Shown here piece after piece: positions 56,974 through 64,000 of a DNA stretch of 64,000 bases; position 1 is the first letter of the stretch, and the number at the start of each line of letters is the position of its first letter. Both the position numbers and the translations under genes were made by a program. Location: positions 1-64,000 of the forward strand of contig NZ_WTEY01000005.1 of assembly GCF_009795805.1 (NCBI RefSeq), given 5' to 3'. Source of the DNA: Gilliamella sp. Pra-s52 (GTDB lineage: Bacteria; Pseudomonadota; Gammaproteobacteria; Enterobacterales; Orbaceae). Below the pieces are notes generated by a model, which was given only the letters and a program-made list of their open reading frames with translations, was not told where the DNA came from and did not search any database.

Positions 56974-58587
56974 ATGAAAAAGAATGTCGTGTTTGGTTTT
57001 TTAGGAAATGTACTGGATCAACGTGGTAAAGGTAAACGACGATGGTTGCAATGGCGACCGACTATCGATTTATGTCATCAATCTGATCTGCCATTAACTC
57101 GATTTGAATTGCTCTATTATCAAAACGATTATCATCTCCTTTGCGAAGTTGTTAAAGATATTAAAATTTTATCACCACAAACCGAAGTAAGGCCAATCGC
57201 AGTAAATATAGATGATCCATGGGATTTTGAACAAGTTTATACCTGCCTTTTTGATATTTCGAAACACTACTCATTTAATTCAGAACAAGAAGAGTATTAT
57301 TTGCATATCACAACGGGTACGCATGTCGCACAAATTTGTTGGTTTTTACTAGCAGAATCGCGCTATTATCCAGCTAAATTATTACAAATGTCTCCACCAT
57401 CCAAAAAGGAGATAATGGAAAAAAAATATAGCTTAGAGGAAGCGGATCTCATTGCGCAAGTACCTTACGGTAATATGAATATCATCGATTTGAATTTGCA
57501 TCGTTATGATAAAATCTTAACCCGTTTTCAACAATATGCCATTCAAGCAACCGATCTGTTAAAGTCAGGTATCGCTACTCGTAACCAAAAATTTAATCAA
57601 TTAATTGCTGAAATAGAACAGGTTGCTAGTCGATCGCATGCCCCTATTTTATTGTGTGGGCCAACTGGTGCTGGTAAATCATTTTTAGCTAAACAAATTT
57701 ATTTGCTAAAACACACTAATCATCAAATTAACGGTCAATTTGTCGAAATTAACTGCGCCACCTTACGAGGTGATAGTGCAATGTCAACCTTATTTGGCCA
57801 TGTGAAAGGAGCATTTACGGGTGCAAATCTTGCTCGTACTGGATTACTTAAAAATGCTGACGGGGGATTATTATTTTTAGATGAAATTGGTGAACTTGGT
57901 CTTGATGAACAAGCAATGTTATTAAAAGCGATCGAAGAAAAACAATTTTATCCATTTGGTAGTGATAAACCGATTCAGAGTGATTTTCAATTAATTGCTG
58001 GGACTAATAAAGATCTTAAATTGGCGATTGAGAATGGTGAATTTCGTGAAGATCTGTTTGCCAGAATCAATTTGTGGAGTTATCAACTGCCGAGTTTAGC
58101 CGAACGAAAAGAAGATATCGAACCGAATATTGATTATGAATTGGCGCGTTATGCTAAAGAATACGGTATTATGCCACGTTTCAATCAACAATCAAGACGC
58201 GCTTATTTAGCTTTTGCTACCTCTCAGGAAGCCTTATGGCAGGGTAACTTTCGTGAATTGAATAGCTCGATTATTCGAATGGCAACGTTAGCACCACAAG
58301 CTAATATTACATTGGAACAAGTAGAAAAAGAGATTCTACGTTTAAAACAAAATTGGGGAAAACACAAATGTGATAATCCATTAATCCCTCAAGATATAGA
58401 TGAATTTGATCGCTACCAATTAGAAAAAGTGATCGAAATCTGCCAAAAAAGTAGCTGCTTATCTGAAGCTGGCAGAAGGTTGTTTGCTGTGTCTCGTATA
58501 AAAAAACAACGTCGCAATGATGCAGATCGTTTAAAAAAATATTTGGCAAAGTTTGGTTTAAGTTGGGATATGGTTAATAAAGCTTAA
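56974..58587 (+). CDS. rtcR: Sigma-54-dependent activator RtcR
   Basis: A 537-residue enhancer-binding protein. The N-terminal ~180 residues are the RtcR CARF-like sensor ([36 protein letters not shown]). The AAA+ domain has Walker A GPTGAGKS (~228), the sigma-54-contacting GAFTGA (~278), and LFLDEIGEL (Walker B). A Fis-like HTH lies at the C-terminus ([12 protein letters not shown]). RtcR is known to activate rtcBA when RNA with 2',3'-cyclic phosphate ends accumulates. Divergent from rtcB with a matching sigma-54 promoter between them. Confidence 0.95.
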   Translation: MKKNVVFGFLGNVLDQRGKGKRRWLQWRPTIDLCHQSDLPLTRFELLYYQNDYHLLCEVVKDIKILSPQTEVRPIAVNIDDPWDFEQVYTCLFDISKHYSFNSEQEEYYLHITTGTHVAQICWFLLAESRYYPAKLLQMSPPSKKEIMEKKYSLEEADLIAQVPYGNMNIIDLNLHRYDKILTRFQQYAIQATDLLKSGIATRNQKFNQLIAEIEQVASRSHAPILLCGPTGAGKSFLAKQIYLLKHTNHQINGQFVEINCATLRGDSAMSTLFGHVKGAFTGANLARTGLLKNADGGLLFLDEIGELGLDEQAMLLKAIEEKQFYPFGSDKPIQSDFQLIAGTNKDLKLAIENGEFREDLFARINLWSYQLPSLAERKEDIEPNIDYELARYAKEYGIMPRFNQQSRRAYLAFATSQEALWQGNFRELNSSIIRMATLAPQANITLEQVEKEILRLKQNWGKHKCDNPLIPQDIDEFDRYQLEKVIEICQKSSCLSEAGRRLFAVSRIKKQRRNDADRLKKYLAKFGLSWDMVNKA

Positions 58588-58643
58588 TCAATGTATTGGT
58601 AAAATCTATTGCATAAATGAAAAGATCTTACTAATCATTGTAT

Positions 58644-59432
58644 TTATGCATTTAAACTAATTAAACGAGATTGTTTATCAAATTTAGCAACTATTTTTTG
58701 CTCATTTTTTATGGCAACAAGCTCTATTTGATCTGTTAAATTACTTTTTTCTATTTGATAATCTTTAGCAATTAGATAGTATTTAAGTGCCTGATAATGA
58801 TCCACATCAAAGTTTGAAATGAATTGAGAAAAAGTTTCAAAAATTTGGGTTTGATTATTTTTATGCTCATCGTTATTGTTTTCAGATGAAGAACGCCCAA
58901 ATAAATTTGTTATAAATTTTGGCAAAATTTTAGAGATTTTATTCTGGTTATTATTTTTTGAGTTAATATGATCTTTTTTAATGGTTACCAATGCTATTCC
59001 TTCGCCAAAATTAGCGAGATAGTATCCATTTGTATCAAACATCCCTGTAGCAATTACCCCTATTTTGTATAAATCTTCTTGTGTAGTGTCAAATTGAGCA
59101 GAAGTGAATAAATTAATATCATTTTCTTCACCATAGCTTTTTAAACTCAACGCTTGTTCAATAACCGATGTGGGCAGTTGCGATGCTTCATTATTCCAAG
59201 ACCAAAGCCATGTTTCAGAAGATAAAGAAAAAGTACCTAATAATTGAATAGAAAAGGTTATATTATCACCAAAATAAATAACCCCTTGATTGATATCTAT
59301 TTGCCAATCACTATCACCAATTATTTCATAAAAATTGAGTTGTTTTTCAAATCCATAACAACCAAAATGCTGTAACAATTCTTTTTCAGATTTGCATGGT
59401 GTTACCATACCTTTTTGTATTTCCATATCCAT
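58644..59432 (-). CDS. DUF6882-like protein of unknown function
   Basis: A 262-residue soluble protein with a WLWSWNNEASQLP segment near residue 75 and GTFSLSSET before it, the 'W.WsW.N..' pattern of DUF6882 proteins. Residues ~155-195 are a low-complexity Asn/Lys linker (NSKNNNQNK; SSENNNDEHKNNQ) separating a C-terminal region (ALKYYLIAKDYQIEKSN). No catalytic motif or signal peptide. It lies convergent with rtcR and divergent from the second rtcB. Whether it belongs to the RNA-repair cluster is not evident. Confidence 0.6.
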   Translation of the reverse strand: MDMEIQKGMVTPCKSEKELLQHFGCYGFEKQLNFYEIIGDSDWQIDINQGVIYFGDNITFSIQLLGTFSLSSETWLWSWNNEASQLPTSVIEQALSLKSYGEENDINLFTSAQFDTTQEDLYKIGVIATGMFDTNGYYLANFGEGIALVTIKKDHINSKNNNQNKISKILPKFITNLFGRSSSENNNDEHKNNQTQIFETFSQFISNFDVDHYQALKYYLIAKDYQIEKSNLTDQIELVAIKNEQKIVAKFDKQSRLISLNA

Positions 59433-59528
59433 AATAATTCTTTATTTTTTCTTTTAAATTTTATGTTTTGATTTAATACTGATATGTAATCCATGATATT
59501 AATATATGGTTTATCAAATCTCAATATC

Positions 59529-59557
59529 TTTACAGATAAAGATTTTTTGTATAAAAT
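59529..59557 (+). promoter_or_regulatory. Sigma-70-type promoter for the second rtcB
   Basis: TTTACA at 59529-59534, 17-base spacer, TAAAAT at 59552-59557. Expected transcript start near 59564, giving a leader of ~88 bases. No sigma-54 motif was found here, unlike the first rtcB. Confidence 0.6.
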
Positions 59558-59565
59558 GTGCCCGC

Positions 59566-59638
59566 TTTCCTGAATAGTGCTGCTGCAGGAAAACAGTAAT
59601 TATCTTCTCAATATGAGGAGACGCTATTTTATTGTTTT
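59566..59638 (+). promoter_or_regulatory. Structured 5' leader of the second rtcB
   Basis: Three stems can be drawn. Hairpin 1: TTTCCTG (59566-59572) with CAGGAAA (59586-59592). Hairpin 2: outer stem AAAACAGTAA (59590-59599) with TTATTGTTTT (59629-59638, one G-U), enclosing inner stem TCTTCTC (59603-59609) with GAGGAGA (59615-59621, one G-U, loop AATAT). Stems 1 and outer 2 share bases 59590-59592, so they compete at their edges. The outer stem ends two bases before the ribosome binding site AGGTGG. No known riboswitch class recognised. Confidence 0.5.
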
Positions 59639-59642
59639 CTAG
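59613..59642 (+). CDS. Possible leader peptide MRRRYFIVF
   Basis: ATG AGG AGA CGC TAT TTT ATT GTT TTC TAG: nine codons beginning with three Arg codons, two of them (AGG, AGA) usually rare in gammaproteobacteria. Its stop overlaps the AGGTGG ribosome binding site of the following rtcB. The first codons lie in the inner hairpin of the leader. No Shine-Dalgarno precedes it, so translation is uncertain. If made, it could couple ligase translation to decoding of Arg codons. Confidence 0.25.
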   Translation: MRRRYFIVF

Positions 59643-59651
59643 GTGGCTATT

Positions 59652-61049
59652 ATGTCTACATTTACCCGTTTACAAAAACGTTTGTCCCGCCTTGGGATTG
59701 AAAGTCATTTTAATAATGATATTTATACTTTTAATAAAGAAAATACTACTGCTCAGGTATTATTGCCTAATCCTTTACCATTAGAGGAAAAAGCCGTAGA
59801 ACAACTATTAAATTTTGCTTCAGTTAAAATACCTAATAGTTTAGGTAAAGTTTGTACTGCGCGTGCAACACCCGATTTTCATCCGGGTACTATTGCACCA
59901 GTAGGTAGTATTGTCGCTACCACGCAGAATTTTATTATTCCAGCTGCAATTGGCACTGATATTAATTGTGGTATGCGGCTCTTTACAACAGGCTTAAGTT
60001 ATGAGCAAGTGTGTAAACAAAAGTCTTCAATTATTGAGCAATTAAAACGCGTATTGTTGCAAGATGAACGTGATGTTCCTGTTACGCCGCGATCTTTTCA
60101 GGCATTATTTGATCAAGATATTTCGGCATGGTTATCTGAATTACCTCAGCAGGGGCTATGGAATTCGGTTAATTATGAACGGTTATGGGAAGAGCTTGAT
60201 AAAATATCTGGTAATCATTTAATTGTGGCAGATAGTAAATATGCGCCTGAAGCCTTTTTTGAAAAGCGAGATATTATTCGACCGGCAAGTTTAGGTACTG
60301 TAGGATCTGGAAATCATTTTGTTGAGTTACAAATTGTTGATGAGATTTTTGATCGACATTTAGCTTATCAAATGGGGCTAAAAAAAGATGCTATCGTGAT
60401 AATGATTCATACAGGTTCACGTGATGTGGGATTTTATATTGGCAAGCGTTGGCAAGATAAAGCCAAAGAATTATGGCCAGTAAATGAAAAATATCCTACA
60501 TCAGGATTGTTTGGTTTATCCGATGATAATGCACAAAATTATTTGCAAGCTATGGGAGTTGCTGCTCGTTATGCATGGATAAACCGAATTGTCATAACTG
60601 AATTGATACGTAAAGAATTAATAGCGATTTTTAGACATGATAACAGTCAGTTAATTGTGGATATTTCGCATAATATTATTTTATCTGAGCATGGCATGAA
60701 TATTCACCGCAAAGGGGCAACACCAGCTAATCAGGATGAAGTCGTATTAATTCCAGGATCGATGGGGGACTACTCTTATGTTGCCGTTGGCAAAGGAAAT
60801 CCAGATTGGTTATGGTCTTGCTCACACGGTGCAGGTAGAGCTGAAAGACGGCAGTCAATGCGTAGCAAAAAAGTGGTATCTGATAAGGTTGATTTACCAT
60901 GGCAATGTATTAGCTTAAAAGAGGAACGTCTACGTGAAGAAGCGCCTGCCGCTTATAAGCCAATTACACCAGTGATTAATTCCCAACAAAATGCAGGTTT
61001 GATTCAAACCGTCGCCAAACTAAAACCTTGGATTACGTTTAAAGCATAA
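59652..61049 (+). CDS. Second, divergent RtcB-family RNA ligase
   Basis: A 465-residue RtcB paralog, started at ATG 59652 with AGGTGG upstream; the GTG at 59643 lies inside that site. Active-site blocks are kept in divergent form: TPDFHPGTIAPVGSI, AIGTDINCGMRL (Cys), GTVGSGNHFVEL (His), MIHTGSRDVGF (His), SHNIILSEHGMNIHRKGA, LIPGSMGDYSYVA and WSCSHGAGRAERR (guanylylated His). It is ~60 residues longer than the first RtcB. No prfH release-factor gene follows, which separates it from the RtcB2-PrfH ribosome-repair pair. Ligase activity is likely; its RNA target is unknown. Confidence 0.88.
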   Translation: MSTFTRLQKRLSRLGIESHFNNDIYTFNKENTTAQVLLPNPLPLEEKAVEQLLNFASVKIPNSLGKVCTARATPDFHPGTIAPVGSIVATTQNFIIPAAIGTDINCGMRLFTTGLSYEQVCKQKSSIIEQLKRVLLQDERDVPVTPRSFQALFDQDISAWLSELPQQGLWNSVNYERLWEELDKISGNHLIVADSKYAPEAFFEKRDIIRPASLGTVGSGNHFVELQIVDEIFDRHLAYQMGLKKDAIVIMIHTGSRDVGFYIGKRWQDKAKELWPVNEKYPTSGLFGLSDDNAQNYLQAMGVAARYAWINRIVITELIRKELIAIFRHDNSQLIVDISHNIILSEHGMNIHRKGATPANQDEVVLIPGSMGDYSYVAVGKGNPDWLWSCSHGAGRAERRQSMRSKKVVSDKVDLPWQCISLKEERLREEAPAAYKPITPVINSQQNAGLIQTVAKLKPWITFKA

Positions 61050-61156
61050 TTAGAAAAATGTTTTATTAAGGAGGAGCATATAGAAATATCTTATTTTATA
61101 ATAAAAAGTTATATTATTTGATGTCGTATTGAATGTGTAATCGTCTTTATTCTGTG

Positions 61157-61196
61157 CATCGGCCTCCCCTCATTTTGTTAATGATGGAGGTCGATG
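61157..61196. terminator. Hairpin between the second rtcB and dppF
   Basis: CATCGGCCTCC and GGAGGTCGATG form an 11-bp stem (one G-T), extended inside by CAT/ATG. It lies between convergent genes but has no T-run in either direction, so termination strength is uncertain. Confidence 0.5.
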
Positions 61197-61211
61197 AGTA
61201 ATAAGTGTCTG

Positions 61212-62222
61212 TCAGATTAAGTTTGAGCTACTACAATTTTTTTCCTCTATACAAAAACACGCAATTTTATGCTCGTTATAATCAATCAGCTTCGGTTGTT
61301 CAATTGTACAACGTGGAAACGCTAAACGGCATCGAGCATTAAACGCACAACCTAAAGGAGGGTTTAGCGGACTTGGTAATTCGCCTTCTAATTTTATTCT
61401 ATCTCGTCTAAGATCGGGGTTTAATCTTGGCGTTGCTGATAATAGTGCTTGAGTGTATGGATGTTTTGGATTGCGATAGATGTCATCTTTTCGTCCTTGT
61501 TCAACGCAACGACCTAAATACATCACCATGACGTCATCAGCAATGTGTTTAACAACAGAAAGGTCATGAGAAATAAAAACATAAGATAAACCTAGATCTT
61601 GTTGTAGATCCATCATTAAATTGAGTACTTGTGCACGCACAGATACATCTAATGCTGAAACGGGTTCATCAGCAACTACTATTTCGGGATCAAGCATTAA
61701 ACCTCTGGCTATGGCTATTCGTTGTCGTTGCCCTCCTGAAAACATGTGGGGATAACGATTGTAGAATTCTTCTTTTAATCCAACTTTTTTCATCATTGAT
61801 AGCACTTTTGCTTTGCGATCATTGGCGGTTAGATCGGTATTGATGATTAGTGGTTCTTCTAATATGGCACCAATTTTTTTGCGTGGGTTTAATGATGAGT
61901 ATGGATTTTGGAAAACAATTTGGATCTTTTGGCGTCGCAATTTTTGCGCTTGTTGATCATCATCTAATAGGTTCTGGTTTTTGAAATAGAGTTCGCCTGA
62001 TGTGGGTTTTTCAATCATTGTTAATAATCTTGCTAATGATGATTTTCCACAGCCTGATTCTCCAACAATTGCAAGTGTTTTGGCTTTTTCTAATGTGAAA
62101 GATACACCGTCAACAGCTTTAACTTGTTTAGCTTCAGAAAAAAAACCACTTTTTACATGATAATATTTTGTCAGGTTTCGGGCATCAAGCAGTAATTCGT
62201 TATTTTCCATATTATTGTTCAT
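61212..62222 (-). CDS. dppF: Dipeptide ABC transporter ATP-binding protein DppF
   Basis: A 336-residue ABC ATPase: Walker A GESGCGKS, signature [15 protein letters not shown], Walker [16 protein letters not shown], and the C-terminal oligopeptide/dipeptide cluster with Cys residues ([20 protein letters not shown]) that binds an iron-sulfur cluster in this subfamily. Residue start MNNNMENN overlaps dppD by 11 nt. It pairs with DppD to energise uptake through DppBC. Could instead serve a close Opp/Dpp-type system; naming follows the gene order. Confidence 0.9.
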   Translation of the reverse strand: MNNNMENNELLLDARNLTKYYHVKSGFFSEAKQVKAVDGVSFTLEKAKTLAIVGESGCGKSSLARLLTMIEKPTSGELYFKNQNLLDDDQQAQKLRRQKIQIVFQNPYSSLNPRKKIGAILEEPLIINTDLTANDRKAKVLSMMKKVGLKEEFYNRYPHMFSGGQRQRIAIARGLMLDPEIVVADEPVSALDVSVRAQVLNLMMDLQQDLGLSYVFISHDLSVVKHIADDVMVMYLGRCVEQGRKDDIYRNPKHPYTQALLSATPRLNPDLRRDRIKLEGELPSPLNPPLGCAFNARCRLAFPRCTIEQPKLIDYNEHKIACFCIEEKNCSSSNLI

Positions 62223-63189
62223 ATTGTGGTATCCCTTCGCTCGATAGTGGATAATGACATTTTACTTTTCTAGTTTCACTATAGCTAACTAGCGTTGGTT
62301 CTTGGGTATGACAACGTTCAGTAGCATAAGGACAACGAGGGTTGAGTAAACAGCCCGTTGGTCGGTCATATTTTCCTGGTACTACACCTGATAACGATGC
62401 TAATCGCTCTTTGTCTTGAGTAAACTCAGGCAGTGATCGTAATAGCGCTTGTGTGTAAGGGTGTAGTGGTTTTTTAAAGATAATTTCAGCATCACCTATT
62501 TCAACAACTTGTCCTGCATACATTACAATAATTTTTTGTGCGGCCTCTGAAACTAGCGCTAAGTCGTGCGTAATAAGAACTAATGCCATGTTATTTTTAC
62601 GTTGTAATTCAAGCAGTAATTCGATAATTTGCCCTTGGATTGTGACATCAAGCGCAGTTGTTGGTTCATCAGCAATTAATAGTTTTGGATTGCATGCGAT
62701 TGCTATTGCAATCATTACTCGTTGGCTCATTCCGCCAGATAATTGGTGTGGATAAACCTTTAATCGATTTTCAGCATCAGGAATTCCTACCAATTTAAGT
62801 AATTCAATTGCTCTTGCTTTGAGCGCTTTTTTACTACCGCCTTGGTGAATTTTTAATGTTTCAATGATTTGGTAACCGATGGTAAAACACGGGTTTAAGC
62901 TAGTCATCGGATCTTGAAAGATCATTGCCACATCTGCACCCACAATTTTACGGCGCATTTTGGTTGAGAGCTGTTGAAGGTCTTTGCCATCAAAGTGTAA
63001 TGCATTGGCATTGACTTTTCCGGGAAAATCAATCAGTCCCATTATGGCAAGTGAGCTTACTGATTTTCCTGAACCTGATTCGCCAACAATGCCAACAACT
63101 TGTCCTTGTTCAACGTCATAACTAATGTGATCTACCGCTTTAAATCCACCGAATTGAACAGATAATTCTTTTACTTCTAATAGTGCCAT
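62212..63189 (-). CDS. dppD: Dipeptide ABC transporter ATP-binding protein DppD
   Basis: A 325-residue ABC ATPase: Walker [36 protein letters not shown], signature [16 protein letters not shown], Walker B '[16 protein letters not shown]', and the oligopeptide cluster region with [17 protein letters not shown]. Follows dppC by 13 nt and overlaps dppF, so the three are one transcript. Confidence 0.92.
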   Translation of the reverse strand: MALLEVKELSVQFGGFKAVDHISYDVEQGQVVGIVGESGSGKSVSSLAIMGLIDFPGKVNANALHFDGKDLQQLSTKMRRKIVGADVAMIFQDPMTSLNPCFTIGYQIIETLKIHQGGSKKALKARAIELLKLVGIPDAENRLKVYPHQLSGGMSQRVMIAIAIACNPKLLIADEPTTALDVTIQGQIIELLLELQRKNNMALVLITHDLALVSEAAQKIIVMYAGQVVEIGDAEIIFKKPLHPYTQALLRSLPEFTQDKERLASLSGVVPGKYDRPTGCLLNPRCPYATERCHTQEPTLVSYSETRKVKCHYPLSSEGIPQYEQ

Positions 63190-63202
63190 GACTGTATCTC
63201 CA

Positions 63203-64000
63203 TTACTGTTTCAATTTAGGATCAAGTGCGTCACGCAAACCGTCTCCCATTAAGTTGAAAGCTAACACTGTCATTAAAATTACTAAGCCAGGAAAGGTCA
63301 CTACCCACCATGCAGATTGTGCAAATTGCAATACGTCAGCAAGCATTGTTCCCCATTCCGGTGTTGGTGGTTGTGCACCCATGCCTAAAAAACCTAATGC
63401 AGCCATGTCTAAAATTGCGTTCGAAAATCCTAATGAAGCTTGTACAATTAATGGTGCTAAGCAATTTGGTAGGATGTTGATAAACATTTGCCGTAAGGCT
63501 CCCGCGCCAGCAACTCGTGAGGCAATAACATAATCTTTATTAATTTCAGCAATCGTTGCTCCGCGTGTTAAGCGAACATAATGTGGTAATGCAACAAAAG
63601 CTAATGCTATTGAGGCGTTAATAATTGATGGGCCAAATATAGCAACTAAAACAAGGGCAAGTAGTAAACTGGGTAAGGCAAGCATGATATCGACAGCACG
63701 CATAATTATGTTGTCTAAAAAACCACCTGCATAACCAGCAATTAATCCTAATGTAATCCCTAAAATTAATGAGATAATGACTACTAAGCAACCGACTAAT
63801 AAGGATAAACGGGCACCATAAATGAGTCTGGATAGGATATCTCGTCCTACATCATCAGTCCCTAAAATAAATTGCCAACTGCCATCTTTCATCCAAACAG
63901 GTGGTGCTAGTAATGCATCTCTAAATTGTTCAGAAGGGGAATGTGGTGCAACAAAATTAGCAAAGATAGCTAATAATGCAACAATAATAATGAAGGCTAG
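63203..64000 (-). CDS. dppC: Dipeptide ABC transporter permease DppC (5' end outside window)
   Basis: The frame stays open to the window edge; residues before the internal ATG at 63892 read [20 protein letters not shown] and are clearly part of the protein (first TM helix and periplasmic segment). Several more TM helices follow, with the permease EAA-type loop '[20 protein letters not shown]', then [16 protein letters not shown] typical of DppC/OppC. It forms the inner-membrane channel with DppB, which should lie just outside. Confidence 0.92.
   Translation of the reverse strand, partial: LAFIIIVALLAIFANFVAPHSPSEQFRDALLAPPVWMKDGSWQFILGTDDVGRDILSRLIYGARLSLLVGCLVVIISLILGITLGLIAGYAGGFLDNIIMRAVDIMLALPSLLLALVLVAIFGPSIINASIALAFVALPHYVRLTRGATIAEINKDYVIASRVAGAGALRQMFINILPNCLAPLIVQASLGFSNAILDMAALGFLGMGAQPPTPEWGTMLADVLQFAQSAWWVVTFPGLVILMTVLAFNLMGDGLRDALDPKLKQ

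Noticed and set aside
59566..59638. A known riboswitch class in the second rtcB leader
   Set aside because: Paired elements are simple hairpins without the conserved motifs of any class I know; reported only as a candidate element.
59652..61211. RtcB2-PrfH ribosome-repair operon
   Set aside because: The 162 bases after this rtcB contain no prfH, and the protein is longer than RtcB2.

Overview
The window is a low-GC gammaproteobacterial chromosome segment. Its gene content (E. coli-like rpsB-tsf-pyrH-frr, csc sucrose genes, treBC, coaBC-dut-slmA, rtc genes, T6SS effector islands) fits the Orbaceae, the Gilliamella/Frischella/Orbus group of insect-gut bacteria. The family assignment is inferred from overall character and was not searched. 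No rRNA, CRISPR array, prophage or complete insertion sequence was seen.

Region 1 (1-9.8 kb) is a type VI secretion island: the 3' end of a VgrG spike, a DUF4123-like adaptor, a 1337-residue VasX/BTH_I2691-type membrane effector, then four tandem paralogous two-TM proteins that look like its immunity set. A second copy of the effector tail lies between immunity genes 1 and 2, and a frameshifted remnant follows the array. Region 2 (10-13.4 kb) is rpsB-tsf-pyrH-frr with a structured rpsB leader. Region 3 (13.4-18 kb) is an insertion between frr and dxr: two exported proteins of unknown function, a decayed second copy of the frr start, a NepI-like exporter and a LysR regulator. Region 4 (18.3-27 kb) is carbohydrate metabolism: deoC-deoR-dxr behind two DeoR-type operators, then the csc sucrose locus (cscK, cscA, cscR, cscB) with a maa-like acetyltransferase. 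CRP and LacI-type operator palindromes are readable there.

Region 5 (27-38.6 kb) is housekeeping: cysE, mscS, slmA-dut-coaBC, recN, an Mrr-type restriction enzyme, yagU, metE, metF and an initiator tRNA. Region 6 (39-46 kb) is a type I restriction-modification operon, hsdM-hsdS-hsdR, with an unusually long HsdM. Region 7 (46-53.7 kb) holds an SseB-family gene with an apparent frameshift, a small oxidoreductase, treB-treC, a broken nucleotidyltransferase gene, a PAAR-tipped effector/immunity pair with a premature stop in the effector, and an IS3-like remnant.

Region 8 (53.7-61 kb) is an RNA-repair island. RtcB and a HEAT-like protein form a sigma-54 operon divergent from rtcR. A second, divergent RtcB follows, behind a structured leader that contains a tiny Arg-rich ORF. 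Region 9 (61.2-64 kb) is the end of a dipeptide ABC transporter operon (dppC partial, dppD, dppF).
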